From Cupriavidus gilardii (GTDB lineage: Bacteria; Pseudomonadota; Gammaproteobacteria; Burkholderiales; Burkholderiaceae), in NCBI RefSeq assembly GCF_013314895.1, contig NZ_JABTYE010000014.1, positions 62,001 through 126,000 of the forward strand: 64,000 nt of DNA, given 5' to 3'. Positions 9,265-20,116 of this stretch are shown here, one piece after another (the first letter of the stretch is position 1; the number at the start of each line of letters is the position of its first letter). Under the pieces are notes generated by a model. That model did not search any database, was not told the origin of the DNA, and saw only the letters and a list, made by a program, of their open reading frames with translations. The translations under genes and the position numbers were made by a program.

Positions 9265-9336
9265 GTAGCCCGAGTAGCCCGAGTAGCCCGAGTAGCCCGA
9301 GTAGCCCGAGTAGCCCGAGTAGCCCGAGTAGCCCGA
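9265..9336 (+). repeat. 9-bp tandem repeat, 8 copies, before aroA
   Basis: Eight exact head-to-tail copies of GTAGCCCGA, 72 bp, ending 2 nt before the aroA ATG. The array occupies the whole ribosome-binding region of aroA. Because the period is a multiple of three, copy number does not change the frame, and the aroA frame is open through the array (Ser-Pro-Ser repeats) while one other frame is closed by TAG in every unit. Confidence 0.97.
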
Positions 9337-9338
9337 CC

Positions 9339-10643
9339 ATGGAACATCTGACGCTTGGCCCCTTCACCCGTGCCGCTGGCACGGTCCGTCTTCCCGGCTC
9401 GAAGAGCATCTCCAACCGCGTGCTGCTGCTGGCCGCGCTGAGCGAGGGCGAGACCCGGGTGCGCGATCTGCTCGATTCCGATGACACGCGCGTGATGCTC
9501 GACGCGCTGAAGACCCTCGGCGTCGCATGGCGCAAGGACGGCGGCGACCATCTGGTGAGCGGCGTCGGCGGAAAGTTTCCGGTCAAGGCGGCCGAGCTGT
9601 TCATGGGCAATGCCGGCACGGCGATTCGTCCCCTGACCGCCGCGCTCGCGCTGCAGGGCGGCGACTATCGGCTGTCCGGCGTGCCTCGCATGCATGAGCG
9701 GCCGATCGGCGATCTGGTCGATGGCCTGCGCCAGGTCGGCGCGCGCATCGACTATCTCGGCAACGAGGGCTATCCGCCGCTACATCTGCAGCCGTCCGAG
9801 ATTCGCATCGACGGTCCGATCCAGGTCCGCGGCGATGTGTCGAGCCAGTTCCTGACCGCCTTGCTGATGGCGCTGCCGCTGGCCGACGCGCCGGGCGGGC
9901 GCATCGAGATCGAGGTGGTGGGCGAGCTGATTTCGAAGCCCTATATCGAGATCACGCTGAATCTGCTGGCACGCTTCGGCATCGAGGTGCACCGCGACGG
10001 CTGGTCGCGCTTCGTGCTGCCGGCACGGGCGCGCTATCGCTCGCCCGGCGAGATCTTCGTCGAGGGCGATGCCTCGTCGGCGTCGTACTTCCTGGCCGCC
10101 GGCGCCATCGGAGGCGGTCCGGTGCGCGTCGAAGGGGTGGGACTGGCCAGCATCCAGGGCGACGTGCAGTTCGCCGATGCGCTGAACCGGATGGGCGCCA
10201 ACGTGATGGCGGGTGCCAACTGGATCGAGGTGCGCGGCGTCGACCGCGACGACGGCCGGCTGCACGGCATCACGCTCGACTGCAACCATATTCCCGACGC
10301 CGCAATGACGCTGGCCGTGGCCGCGCTGTTCGCCGACGGTCCGACCACGTTGACAAATATCGGCAGCTGGCGCGTCAAGGAGACCGATCGCATCGATGCG
10401 ATGGCGGCCGAGCTGCGCAAGCTCGGTGCCGACGTCGAGGCAGGGCACGACTATCTGCGAATCGCACCGCCGGTACAGTGGCGCACGCCTGCTGACGGCA
10501 TCGATACCTATGATGACCACCGGATGGCGATGTGCTTCTCGCTGGCGACCTTCGGCCCGTTGCCGATCCGCATCAACGATCCGCGCTGTGTGGCGAAGAC
10601 GTTTCCCGACTATTTCGAGGTGTTCGGGCAGGTGGTGCGCTGA
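9339..10643 (+). CDS. aroA: 3-phosphoshikimate 1-carboxyvinyltransferase (EPSP synthase)
   Basis: 434 residues; joins shikimate-3-phosphate and phosphoenolpyruvate in the sixth shikimate step. I start at ATG 9339 ([20 protein letters not shown]); the frame is open far upstream through tyrA and the repeat but that is a shadow. Family motifs: [20 protein letters not shown] near residue 18, [19 protein letters not shown] near 87, and the C-terminal [15 protein letters not shown] and [12 protein letters not shown]. The NAGTAIRP loop has Gly-Thr-Ala, the plant-like class I form. No Shine-Dalgarno is visible because the 9-bp repeat runs up to the start codon. Confidence 0.97.
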   Translation: MEHLTLGPFTRAAGTVRLPGSKSISNRVLLLAALSEGETRVRDLLDSDDTRVMLDALKTLGVAWRKDGGDHLVSGVGGKFPVKAAELFMGNAGTAIRPLTAALALQGGDYRLSGVPRMHERPIGDLVDGLRQVGARIDYLGNEGYPPLHLQPSEIRIDGPIQVRGDVSSQFLTALLMALPLADAPGGRIEIEVVGELISKPYIEITLNLLARFGIEVHRDGWSRFVLPARARYRSPGEIFVEGDASSASYFLAAGAIGGGPVRVEGVGLASIQGDVQFADALNRMGANVMAGANWIEVRGVDRDDGRLHGITLDCNHIPDAAMTLAVAALFADGPTTLTNIGSWRVKETDRIDAMAAELRKLGADVEAGHDYLRIAPPVQWRTPADGIDTYDDHRMAMCFSLATFGPLPIRINDPRCVAKTFPDYFEVFGQVVR

Positions 10644-10667
10644 GCCTTGGCCAGCGCTGCTGTCGGC

Positions 10668-10910
10668 CTAATGTGCCGGCGCCATCGGCATTCCGGCGTC
10701 CTGCTGGGCGTGAGCGGGCGTTTCGGCTTGTGCTGCCTTGCGCCGCTCCCGCTTTTCCCAGTACCGGTCGAAGAAGTAGTGGGCGACCGTGTTGACGGCC
10801 GGTTCGATGAAGGTGACGGCACCGCTGATGGCAAGGCTGCCCGTCAGCGCATAGGTCACGCTGAACGCGATGCCAAGGTGCATGATGCCGAACGACAGGG
10901 TTTTTGCCAT
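10668..10910 (-). CDS. small DUF2061 membrane protein
   Basis: 80 residues on the minus strand, starting at ATG 10910 (MAKTLSFGIMHLGIAFSVTY); a longer frame to 10946 has no support. Two hydrophobic segments (about 7-26 and 30-45) are joined by TGSLAISGAVTFIEPAVNTV, then HYFFDRYWEKRERRK, the DUF2061 pattern, and a polar tail. Probable inner-membrane protein of unknown function. It is convergent with aroA (24 bp apart) and divergent from cmk. A GAGG ribosome site precedes it, and a Fur-box-like palindrome lies 61-75 nt upstream. Confidence 0.8.
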   Translation of the reverse strand: MAKTLSFGIMHLGIAFSVTYALTGSLAISGAVTFIEPAVNTVAHYFFDRYWEKRERRKAAQAETPAHAQQDAGMPMAPAH

Positions 10911-10970
10911 GGTAGATTGCCTCGTTGGTCTGCGGGAGCCGCGCATCGACGCTCCCTACCGATGGAAGAA

Positions 10971-10985
10971 TGATAATGGTTCTCA
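10971..10985. promoter_or_regulatory. Fur-box-like 7-1-7 inverted repeat
   Basis: TGATAATGGTTCTCA matches the Fur 7-1-7 consensus TGATAAT-N-ATTATCA at 12 of 14 positions. A second palindrome, TCAATT-N9-AATTGA, overlaps its end at 10983-11003. The site lies between the divergent DUF2061 gene and cmk, closer to the DUF2061 side by logic of regulation. Alternatively the GATAAT within it is the cmk -10 box. Confidence 0.45.
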
Positions 10986-11027
10986 ATTAGATCGAGAAAT
11001 TGATCGTTGCTTTCGTTTTGATAAGAA

Positions 11028-11702
11028 ATGACTATCGCTGAAGTCGTCACCATCGACGGGCCAACGGCCTCCGGCAAGGGAACCGTGGCGCACAAGGTCG
11101 CCGATGCGCTGGGCTTCCATCTACTCGACAGCGGGGCGCTGTACCGTCTGGTGGCGCTGGCCAGCGAACGCGCCGGTATCGACGAGGCGGACGTGCCGGC
11201 CCTTGCAAACCTGGCGGCCCGCCTCGATGTGAAGTTCGGCCCGGACCGGGTCTGGCTGTCCGGCGAGGAGGTCAGTCTGGCCATCCGCGCGGAGGCGATC
11301 GGCAACCGGGCGTCGGCCCTGGCGGTCCATCAGCCCGTTCGTGATGCGTTGACGGCACTGCAGCGCGGCTTTCGCAAGCTGCCGGGGCTGGTGGCCGACG
11401 GCCGCGACATGGGCACCGTGATCTTCCCGGACGCGCGCCTGAAGGTGTTCCTGACCGCAAGCGTCGAGGCACGCGCGCGCAGGCGCTATAAACAATTGAT
11501 TGATAAGGGAATTTCTGCTAGTATCGAAAACCTTTTGCGTGATTTGGAAGCACGCGACGCGCGGGACCGTTCCCGTGCCGCCGCACCGCTTCGTCCCGCG
11601 GAAGATGCGCGACTGCTCGATACCTCCGACATGACGGTGGATCAGGCGGTGGCGCAGGTGCTGGCGTGGCACGCCGAACTGGGTCCGCTGACCCAAGGGT
11701 GA
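11028..11702 (+). CDS. cmk: cytidylate kinase
   Basis: 224 residues; phosphorylates CMP and dCMP with ATP. P-loop GPTASGKGT at residues 11-19, CMP-binding region [16 protein letters not shown] near 33, [15 protein letters not shown] near 124 and the lid [10 protein letters not shown] near 152. Length fits the bacterial family (E. coli 227). The ribosome site is weak. It is followed 168 bp later by rpsA, the conserved cmk-rpsA-ihfB order of proteobacteria. Confidence 0.96.
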   Translation: MTIAEVVTIDGPTASGKGTVAHKVADALGFHLLDSGALYRLVALASERAGIDEADVPALANLAARLDVKFGPDRVWLSGEEVSLAIRAEAIGNRASALAVHQPVRDALTALQRGFRKLPGLVADGRDMGTVIFPDARLKVFLTASVEARARRRYKQLIDKGISASIENLLRDLEARDARDRSRAAAPLRPAEDARLLDTSDMTVDQAVAQVLAWHAELGPLTQG

Positions 11703-11869
11703 CCGCGCCGCGCCATGGGGCGCCGGCAGCCGGCCGCAGCGAACGCGACAACTGACGCGCTTGCAGGCGGAACGGGCCGCCGGCATGGTTCAACCTGACC
11801 CCGCTACCCTGGCAGACTGAGCGTGATCGTCGCGCCGGCCAAGGTATTGCGGATTGCTAACTTACGTTT

Positions 11870-13564
<1,695 letters not shown>

Positions 13565-13603
13565 TCGCGTCGATCGCGACCGTCCAACTCACGCGCGGAT
13601 GCC

Positions 13604-14110
13604 ATGACCAAGTCCGAGCTCGTCGAAAAGCTGGCTGCCCGCTTTCCGCAGTTGCTGCTGCGGGATGCGGACATCTCGGTCAAAACCATCCTCGACGCGA
13701 TGTCCGATGCGCTGGCCGATGGCCATCGCATCGAGATCCGCGGGTTCGGCAGCTTCGGCCTGAATCGCAGGCCACCGCGTGTGGGGCGCAATCCCAAGTC
13801 CGGTGAGCGGGTGCTGGTGCCCGAGAAACGGGTGCCGCACTTCAAGGCGGGCAAGGAGTTGCGCGAGCGGGTCGACCGCAATCCGGTGACCGGCAACGGC
13901 AGCGGTAACGGCGAGCACGGTGTCAATGGCAATGGCAACGGCAACGGCGGCAACGGTGTCGATGGCACCGCGCTGAACCTGAACGGCAACGGCAGCGCCG
14001 CCGCCAACGGGCATGTCCCGCTGGGCGGCGAACGCGGTCCGTTGACGCATGGCACCGCGATGCCTGGCGTCCAGCAGGAAGGCTCGGGCCTGAATCTGGC
14101 GCAGTCCTGA
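13604..14110 (+). CDS. ihfB: integration host factor beta subunit with long Gly/Asn tail
   Basis: 168 residues. Residues 1-94 are a complete Ihf[21 protein letters not shown], the beta-arm GRNPKSGE with the DNA-intercalating Pro64, and [15 protein letters not shown] is a heterodimer that bends DNA sharply. The remaining 74 residues are a low-complexity extension, [20 protein letters not shown] and onward, built from GGC-AAC type hexamers and ending in a less repetitive [15 protein letters not shown]. coli IhfB stops at 94 residues. The tail is in frame, has no stop until 14108-14110, and the gene ends before a clean terminator, so a frameshift artefact is unlikely. Confidence 0.95.
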   Translation: MTKSELVEKLAARFPQLLLRDADISVKTILDAMSDALADGHRIEIRGFGSFGLNRRPPRVGRNPKSGERVLVPEKRVPHFKAGKELRERVDRNPVTGNGSGNGEHGVNGNGNGNGGNGVDGTALNLNGNGSAAANGHVPLGGERGPLTHGTAMPGVQQEGSGLNLAQS

Positions 14111-14151
14111 ATTCCAGCGGGCTTCGGCAACGAAGCCGGCCACGGAAATCG

Positions 14152-14181
14152 AAAAGCGCTCCGCAAGGAGCGCTTTTTTTA
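14152..14181 (+). terminator. intrinsic terminator after ihfB
   Basis: 11-bp stem (AAAAGCGCTCC at 14152-14162 with its complement at 14167-14177), GCAA tetraloop, and a T run. It closes the cmk-rpsA-ihfB unit. Confidence 0.93.
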
Positions 14182-14315
14182 TGCGCGCCGCGTTGGACAA
14201 CGCGGAACCGCGGTGCCGATGGGCGAGTCTGAGTGACCTGTCCGTATCCCGAGGGAGCGGGCGATTCGCCCGCATCGGCGGCCCCGATCGCGCCGTGTGC
14301 GCCAATCGATTCCGC

Positions 14316-14321
14316 TACAAT
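14316..14321 (+). promoter_or_regulatory. candidate -10 box for lapA-lapB
   Basis: TACAAT followed by GCCGG, identical in its flanks to the candidate tyrA box. It lies about 142 nt before lapA, just after the ihfB terminator; no clear -35. Confidence 0.45.
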
Positions 14322-14353
14322 GCCGGGGAGCCGCCGCCGGCGGCCGGCCTGCC

Positions 14354-14385
14354 GCTTCGACGCTTCCACGCTTCGACGTTTCGAC
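14354..14385 (+). repeat. 8-bp tandem repeat, 4 copies, in lapA leader
   Basis: Four head-to-tail units: GCTTCGAC, GCTTCCAC, GCTTCGAC, GTTTCGAC. They lie 78-109 nt before the lapA start, within the presumed leader. Confidence 0.85.
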
Positions 14386-14462
14386 ATGGCAACAGCCGGC
14401 GACCGCACGGATGCACCTTCGCCATTTCGCCGCCACGCCGCCGCAGACACCTCGTCAATCGC

Positions 14463-14786
14463 ATGAAACTTGTCGCCTGGATTATCCGTATCGTCCTGTT
14501 CGCGCTGCTGTTCGTGCTCGCCCTGCGCAATACCGCCGATGTGTCGCTGCAGCTGTTCTTCGATGCGGTCTGGCGCGCGCCGCTGATCCTGATCCTGCTC
14601 GCCTTCTTCGTGCTCGGCGCGCTGGCCGCGCTGATCTCGGTGGCGCCGAGCCTGATGCGCCAGCGGCTGGAGATCGCCCGGCTGCGCCGTGCGGTCGGCA
14701 ATGCACGCACGCCGGCCGACGACGGCGCCGGCGCGTCATCTCCCAACGCCGTGGCGCCTTACAACGTAATCGGCCCGAAAGTCTAA
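14463..14786 (+). CDS. lapA: LapA-family inner membrane protein (DUF1049)
   Basis: 107 residues from ATG 14463. Two transmembrane helices (about 4-22 and 38-60) separated by RNTADVSLQLFFDAVWRAP, the DUF1049/LapA pattern, then a cytosolic stretch RQRLEIARLRRAVGNAR that could form a short coiled coil. In E. coli LapA is encoded with LapB and linked to LPS assembly. It ends 3 bp before lapB, so translation is probably coupled. The open frame extends to 14181 but the upstream part lacks any recognisable feature. Confidence 0.9.
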   Translation: MKLVAWIIRIVLFALLFVLALRNTADVSLQLFFDAVWRAPLILILLAFFVLGALAALISVAPSLMRQRLEIARLRRAVGNARTPADDGAGASSPNAVAPYNVIGPKV

Positions 14787-14789
14787 GCA

Positions 14790-16043
14790 ATGAATTTTGA
14801 AACCTGGTGGCTGCTCGCCCTTCCGCTCGTGTTCGGGCTCGGCTGGATGGCGGCCCGCCTCGACTTGCGGCAGGCGATCAGCGAGCAGGGCGCGTTGCCG
14901 CGCTCGTATTTCAAGGGCCTGAATTTCCTGCTGAACGAGCAGCCGGACAAGGCCATCGACGCCTTTATCGAAGTCGCGCGGCTCGATCCGGAAACGACCG
15001 AACTGCATTTCGCGCTGGGCGCGCTGTTCCGCCGCCGCGGCGAGACCGAACGTGCGATTCGCGTGCATCAGAACCTCGCCACGCGTCCCGATCTGCCCGA
15101 CACCGAGCGCGAGCACGCGCTGTATGAACTGGGTCAGGATTATCTGCGCGCCGGCCTGCTGGACCGCGCCGAGGACGCGCTGCGTGCGCTGATGTCGGGT
15201 CCCTATGCGGCCTCGGCCAAGCGTGTGCTGCTGGAGCTGTACGAGGTCGAGAAGGAGTGGCGCAAGGCCATCGACGCCGCGCGCGAATTGCAGAGCGCGA
15301 CCCAGCAGGACTACAGCGCGCAGATCGCGCAGTTCTGCTGCGAGCTGGCGCAGGACGCGCTGCAGCGCAAGCAGCCCGACGAGGCGATTGGCTGGCTCGA
15401 GCAGGCGCTGCGCGAGAATCCGAAGAACGTGCGCGCGCCGATCCTGCTGGGCGACGTCGCCATGACGTCCGGCGATCTCGGCGCGGCGCTGGGCCACTGG
15501 CTCGGCATCGAACGCCAGGACGCCAGCTATCTGCCGCTGGTCGCCGATCGTGTGGTCAAGGCGTATCGCGACCTGGGCGAACAGGGCAAGGCGCTGGAAT
15601 GGCTGCGCGGCCTGCTCAAGACCGGCCTCGCCGCCGAACTGCTCGATACCGCCTATCGCACCGAACTGGAACTTGCCGGCCCGGCCGCTGCCGCGACGCT
15701 GATGCGCGAACAGCTGCGCCGCCAGCCGTCGCTGCAGGCGCTGACGCGCTACTTCGATGCGCGCGCCGCCCTGGCCGCGCTCGAGCCTGCGACGGCGGAC
15801 GTCGGCGAAGGCAACGGCGCGCCCGCCGCAGAAGCGGCTGCCGGCGACGCGGCGACTGCCGCCGCCAACGCGACCGCGCAGGAGGACGCCGCGATCCGCG
15901 ACCTGCTGCAGCTGCGCACCCGCAATCTCGCGCGCTACACCTGCCGCGAGTGCGGCTTCCGCGCGCGCCTGTTCTATTGGCAATGTCCCGGCTGCAACCG
16001 CTGGGAATCCTACGCGCCGCGGCGCACCGAAGCGCTCGGCTGA
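14790..16043 (+). CDS. lapB: LPS assembly / LpxC-control protein LapB
   Basis: 417 residues. An N-terminal membrane anchor (WWLLALPLVFGLGWMAARLD) is followed by TPR repeats across about 35-330 (for example NEQPDKAIDAFIEVARLDPE) and a C-terminal rubredoxin-like metal knuckle CRECGF...CPGCNRW. In E. coli LapB (YciM) presents LpxC to the FtsH protease and so limits LPS synthesis. An Ala-rich linker (about 337-368) between the TPRs and the rubredoxin domain makes it longer than the E. coli protein (389). It overlaps no neighbour; ugd starts 43 bp later. Confidence 0.94.
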   Translation: MNFETWWLLALPLVFGLGWMAARLDLRQAISEQGALPRSYFKGLNFLLNEQPDKAIDAFIEVARLDPETTELHFALGALFRRRGETERAIRVHQNLATRPDLPDTEREHALYELGQDYLRAGLLDRAEDALRALMSGPYAASAKRVLLELYEVEKEWRKAIDAARELQSATQQDYSAQIAQFCCELAQDALQRKQPDEAIGWLEQALRENPKNVRAPILLGDVAMTSGDLGAALGHWLGIERQDASYLPLVADRVVKAYRDLGEQGKALEWLRGLLKTGLAAELLDTAYRTELELAGPAAAATLMREQLRRQPSLQALTRYFDARAALAALEPATADVGEGNGAPAAEAAAGDAATAAANATAQEDAAIRDLLQLRTRNLARYTCRECGFRARLFYWQCPGCNRWESYAPRRTEALG

Positions 16044-16086
16044 GCCTCTTCCAGCCTGATCCGCCCCGTCTCACGGAGTCGTCCTC

Positions 16087-17460
16087 ATGAAAGTCACCAT
16101 CATCGGCAGCGGTTATGTCGGCCTGGTCACCGGCGCCTGTCTCGCCGAGCTCGGCAACGATGTGTTCTGCCTCGACGTCGATGAAGAGAAGATCGCGCTG
16201 CTCAACGACGGCGGCGTGCCGATCTACGAGCCCGGGCTGAAGGACCTGATCCAGCGCAACCGCGACGCCGGACGGCTGGTGTTCTCCACCGACGTCGCCG
16301 CCGCGGTCGACCATGCCGATGTGCAGTTCATCGCGGTCGGCACGCCGGCGGACGAGGACGGCTCGGCCGATCTGCAATATGTGCTGGCTGCCGCGCGCAA
16401 TATCGGCCGGCATATGACCGGTTTCAAGATCGTGGTCGACAAGTCGACCGTGCCGGTCGGCACCGGCGATCGCGTCGCCGCGGCGATTCGCGAGGAACTC
16501 GCCGCGCGCGGGCTCGAGGACCTGCAGTTCTCGGTGGTCTCCAATCCCGAATTCCTGAAGGAAGGCGCCGCAGTGGAAGACTTCATGCGGCCCGACCGCA
16601 TCGTGCTTGGCTGCAACAACGATGCCGCCGGCCGTCATGCGAAGGCGATCATGCGGCAGCTGTACGCGCCGTTCAACCGCAATCACGAGCGCACCTTCTA
16701 CATGGATGTGCGCTCGGCGGAATTCACCAAGTACGCCGCCAACTCCATGCTGGCGACGCGGATCTCGTTCATGAACGAACTGGCCAACCTGGCCGACGAG
16801 GTCGGCGCCGATATCGAGCTGGTGCGCCTGGGAATCGGCTCCGATCCGCGGATCGGCTACAGTTTCCTCTATGCCGGCGCCGGCTACGGCGGCTCGTGCT
16901 TCCCGAAGGACGTGCAGGCGCTGATGCGCACGGCCGCGTCGAGCGGCAAGCCGATGCGCGTGCTGGAAGCGGTGGAAGCGGTCAACGAGGCGCAAAAGCG
17001 CGTGCTCGGCGACAAGGTCGTGCGGCGCTTCGGCGAGGACCTGAGCGGGCGCACCTTCGCGATCTGGGGCCTGGCGTTCAAGCCGAATACCGACGACATG
17101 CGCGAGGCGCCGTCGCGGGTGCTGGCGCGCGATCTGGTGTCGCGCGGCGCGTCGCTGCGGGTCCACGATCCGGTCGCGATGCACGAGGCGCGGCGCGCGC
17201 TGGCGCAGGATCTGGCCGAGATCGAAGGCGGCTTCGAGCGCGTGACGTTCTGCGAGGCGCAGATGGAGACGCTCGACGGCGCCGACGCGCTGGCGATCGT
17301 CACCGAATGGAAGGTGTTCCGCAGCCCGGACTTCGCGCAGATCCGGCGGCGCCTGAAGACGCCGGTCGTGTTCGACGGGCGCAATCTGTATGAGCCGGCC
17401 GCGATGCAGGAGGCCGGCATCGAATATCACGCGATCGGCCGGCCCGCGGCGGCGGCCTGA
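16087..17460 (+). CDS. ugd: UDP-glucose 6-dehydrogenase
   Basis: 457 residues; oxidises UDP-glucose to UDP-glucuronate in two NAD-dependent steps. N-terminal Rossmann motif [26 protein letters not shown] near 120, SNPEFLKEG near 152 and the catalytic Cys271 in [16 protein letters not shown]-terminal domain with [16 protein letters not shown]. The product feeds capsule, LPS or aminoarabinose synthesis. Its place between lapB and the heptose genes supports an envelope role. The next gene starts 52 bp later. Confidence 0.97.
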   Translation: MKVTIIGSGYVGLVTGACLAELGNDVFCLDVDEEKIALLNDGGVPIYEPGLKDLIQRNRDAGRLVFSTDVAAAVDHADVQFIAVGTPADEDGSADLQYVLAAARNIGRHMTGFKIVVDKSTVPVGTGDRVAAAIREELAARGLEDLQFSVVSNPEFLKEGAAVEDFMRPDRIVLGCNNDAAGRHAKAIMRQLYAPFNRNHERTFYMDVRSAEFTKYAANSMLATRISFMNELANLADEVGADIELVRLGIGSDPRIGYSFLYAGAGYGGSCFPKDVQALMRTAASSGKPMRVLEAVEAVNEAQKRVLGDKVVRRFGEDLSGRTFAIWGLAFKPNTDDMREAPSRVLARDLVSRGASLRVHDPVAMHEARRALAQDLAEIEGGFERVTFCEAQMETLDGADALAIVTEWKVFRSPDFAQIRRRLKTPVVFDGRNLYEPAAMQEAGIEYHAIGRPAAAA

Positions 17461-17512
17461 CGCAACATGCCTGTGCGGCCGCCTGGCGGCGCGCCGGCCA
17501 AAAAGGAAGCTC

Positions 17513-18463
17513 ATGAACAGGAACCCGATCTCTCGCGAACAGATTCAGCAGTCGCGCATCCTGGTGGTGGGCGACATGATGCTGGACCGCTACTGGTTCG
17601 GCGATGTCGAACGGATTTCGCCGGAGGCCCCGGTGCCGGTGGTGCAGGTCAAACGCAGCGAGGAACGGCTTGGCGGCGCTGCCAACGTGGCGCGCAACGC
17701 CGCCGCGCTGGGCGCGTCGGTCGGCATGCTGGGGGTGGTCGGCGACGACGAACCCGGCACCATGCTGGAGAACCTGCTGGCCGCGGAACACGTCCAGCCG
17801 TATCTCTACCGCGACCGCAGCGTCAATACGACCATCAAGCTGCGCGTGGTGGCGCACCAGCAGCAGCTGCTGCGCGTCGACTTCGAGAACCCGCCGGCGC
17901 ACGAAGTGCTGCTGTCGGTGCAGGACCGTTTTCAGGCGCTGATCGGCGACTACCAGGTGCTGGTGCTGTCCGACTACGGCAAGGGCGGGCTGACGCACGT
18001 CTCGCGCATGGTCGAAGGCGGCCGCGCCGCCGGCAAGATGGTGCTGGTCGACCCGAAGGGCGACGACTATTCGCGCTACCGCGGCGCCACGCTGATCACG
18101 CCGAACCGCGCGGAGATGCGCCACGTGGTCGGTGCCTGGAAGACCGAGGCCGACCTGACCATCCGCGCGCAGAACCTGCGCCGCGCGCTGCAGCTGGAAG
18201 CGCTGCTGCTGACCCGTTCCGAGGAAGGCATGACGCTGTACACCGAGGCCGAAGTGCTGCACGTCTCCGCGCAGGCGCGCGAGGTCTACGACGTGTCGGG
18301 CGCTGGCGATACCGTCATCGCAACGCTGGCGACCATGCTCGGCGCCGGCATTCCGCTGAAGGAAGCGGTGCAGCACGCCAATCGTGCCGGCGGCATCGTG
18401 GTCGGCAAGCTGGGCACGGCCGTGGTCAGCTATCCCGAACTGTTCGGCGCGGCGCAAGGCTGA
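17513..18463 (+). CDS. hldA: D-beta-D-heptose 7-phosphate kinase (HldA, kinase domain only)
   Basis: 316 residues from ATG 17513 (GGA ribosome site). It is a PfkB-type sugar kinase: [20 protein letters not shown] near residue 19, [19 protein letters not shown] near 50, and the catalytic GAGDT anion hole in [15 protein letters not shown] near 257. It corresponds to domain I of E. coli RfaE/HldE (477 residues); the C-terminal cytidylyltransferase-like domain is absent, so the ADP-heptose-forming step must be done by a separate HldC encoded elsewhere. It precedes hldD by 32 bp. Confidence 0.95.
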   Translation: MNRNPISREQIQQSRILVVGDMMLDRYWFGDVERISPEAPVPVVQVKRSEERLGGAANVARNAAALGASVGMLGVVGDDEPGTMLENLLAAEHVQPYLYRDRSVNTTIKLRVVAHQQQLLRVDFENPPAHEVLLSVQDRFQALIGDYQVLVLSDYGKGGLTHVSRMVEGGRAAGKMVLVDPKGDDYSRYRGATLITPNRAEMRHVVGAWKTEADLTIRAQNLRRALQLEALLLTRSEEGMTLYTEAEVLHVSAQAREVYDVSGAGDTVIATLATMLGAGIPLKEAVQHANRAGGIVVGKLGTAVVSYPELFGAAQG

Positions 18464-18495
18464 CGCGCGCACCCTTATCACTGGCTGGATTCACC

Positions 18496-19491
18496 ATGAC
18501 CATCATCGTCACCGGCGCCGCCGGTTTCATCGGCAGCAACCTCGTCAAGGGGCTGAACGAGCGCGGCGAGAACAACGTCATCGCGGTCGACAACCTGACC
18601 CGCGCCGACAAGTTCCATAACCTGGTCGATTGCGAGATCGCCGACTATCTGGACAAGACCGACTTCCTGGACCGCTTCGCGCGCGGCGAATTCGGCAAGG
18701 TCCGCGCGATCTTTCATGAGGGCGCCTGTTCGGACACGATGGAGACCGACGGCCGCTACATGATGGAGAACAACTACCGCTACACCAAGGCGCTGATGCA
18801 GGCGTGCCTGGAGCAGGGGGTGCAGTTTCTCTATGCCTCGTCGGCCGCCACCTACGGCGCCTCGCAGACCTTCAAGGAAGACCGCGAATACGAGAAGCCG
18901 CTGAACGTCTACGGCTACTCGAAATTCCTGTTCGACCAGCTGGTGCGGCGCACGCTGCCGAACGCGCACTCGCAGATCGTGGGCTTTCGCTACTTCAACG
19001 TCTACGGTCCGCGCGAGGGCCACAAGGGACGCATGGCGTCGGTGGCCTTCCATAACTTCAACCAGTTCCGCGCCGACGGCACCGTCAAGCTGTTCGGCGA
19101 ATACGGCGGCTATGGCCCGGGCGGCCACAGCCGCGACTTCGTCTCCGTCGAGGACGTGGTCAAGGTCAACCTGTTCTTCCTCGACCATCCCGAGAAGTCC
19201 GGCATCTTCAATCTCGGCACCGGGCGCGCCCAGCCGTTCAACGACATCGCCACCACCGTGGTCAACACGTTGCGCGGCGCGGAGGGCAAGCCGCCGCTGA
19301 CGCTCGAGGAGATGGAGCAGGAAGGCTTGATCGAATACATCAAGTTCCCCGATGCGCTGCGCGGCAAATACCAGTGCTTCACGCAGTCCGATGTGTCGCG
19401 GCTGCGCGGTGCGGGCTATACCGCGCCGTTCTATACGGTGGAGGAAGGCGTGGCGCGTTATTGCCGCTGGCTGCTCCAGCGCGGAGGCTGA
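18496..19491 (+). CDS. hldD: ADP-L-glycero-D-manno-heptose 6-epimerase
   Basis: 331 residues from ATG 18496. Extended short-chain dehydrogenase fold: NADP site [20 protein letters not shown] near residue 5, SSAATYG near 115 and the YxxxK pair in [32 protein letters not shown] is specific to HldD. It turns ADP-D-beta-D-heptose into the L,D form used for the LPS inner core, following HldA in the pathway and on the chromosome. Confidence 0.97.
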   Translation: MTIIVTGAAGFIGSNLVKGLNERGENNVIAVDNLTRADKFHNLVDCEIADYLDKTDFLDRFARGEFGKVRAIFHEGACSDTMETDGRYMMENNYRYTKALMQACLEQGVQFLYASSAATYGASQTFKEDREYEKPLNVYGYSKFLFDQLVRRTLPNAHSQIVGFRYFNVYGPREGHKGRMASVAFHNFNQFRADGTVKLFGEYGGYGPGGHSRDFVSVEDVVKVNLFFLDHPEKSGIFNLGTGRAQPFNDIATTVVNTLRGAEGKPPLTLEEMEQEGLIEYIKFPDALRGKYQCFTQSDVSRLRGAGYTAPFYTVEEGVARYCRWLLQRGG

Positions 19492-19646
19492 GGCCCGGGC
19501 GACCGCCTGGTCCTGACCCGCGGCCGCTTCTCCACTGTCGTTTCCCCGCAAACCGGCGCCACGCTTCCCCGTCAAATCGCGTCCACGCGCGTCAACATTT
19601 GTTGCACGGCGCCCCGCCGTCCTGTCTGGCTCGTATTCTCGGCCTA

Positions 19647-19685
19647 CCCCGTCGCGGCGACGGGGCGGCATGCCCGTCCGGGCAT
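19647..19685 (+). other. two adjacent short hairpins before the HhH protein gene
   Basis: CCCCGTCG-CGG-CGACGGGG (19647-19665) is followed after 4 nt by ATGCCCG-TC-CGGGCAT (19670-19685). Neither has a T run, so these are not standard terminators. They lie 45 nt before the start of the following gene and could be leader structure or an operator. Confidence 0.4.
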
Positions 19686-19729
19686 CGCCAACCAAGCCGA
19701 ACTCCGGTCACCGGAGAAGGAGCCTGTTC

Positions 19730-20116
19730 ATGATCAAGCAAATCTTGCTGGCGCTGGCATGTTGCCTGGGCCTGTCGATGGCGCTCGCTGGCGGCGCGCT
19801 GGCCGCTGTCGATGTCAACAGTGCGGACGAGGCGGCGCTGACCACGGTCAAGGGAATTGGACCGGCGATGGCCCGCCGGATCGTCGAGGAGCGCGGCAAG
19901 CAGGGCGCGTTCAAGGATGCCAACGATCTGGCCGAGCGGGTCAAGGGGCTGGGTCCGAAGTCGGTCGTGCGTCTGCAGGGCGAGGGGCTGAACATCGGCA
20001 AGGGTGCGGCGCTCCCCGCAGCAAAGGGCGGCAAGCAGGCCGCTGCCGCGCCGACCGCGGCGGCAGTCGCGCCGGCCGCCAAGGGTTCCGGCAAGATCAA
20101 CAAGGCCGCGCACTGA
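19730..20116 (+). CDS. secreted helix-hairpin-helix protein, ComEA-like
   Basis: 128 residues from ATG 19730 with an AAGGAG ribosome site. Signal peptide MIKQILLALACCLGLSMALA, then a ComEA-type helix-hairpin-helix domain, VDVNSADEAALTTVKGIGPA and AMARRIVEERGKQGAF (about 25-80), and an Ala/Lys-rich tail. Such small exported HhH proteins bind double-stranded DNA and in competent bacteria help DNA uptake; whether this one acts in uptake is not shown by context. Confidence 0.85.
   Translation: MIKQILLALACCLGLSMALAGGALAAVDVNSADEAALTTVKGIGPAMARRIVEERGKQGAFKDANDLAERVKGLGPKSVVRLQGEGLNIGKGAALPAAKGGKQAAAAPTAAAVAPAAKGSGKINKAAH

Noticed and set aside
9213..9695. Minus-strand frames reading GLLGLLGLL or ATRATRATR through the aroA repeat
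   Set aside because: Produced by reverse translation of the 9-bp array; not a protein.
15616..17514. 632-codon minus-strand frame over lapB and ugd
   Set aside because: Antisense shadow of lapB and ugd, which are clearly coded on the plus strand.
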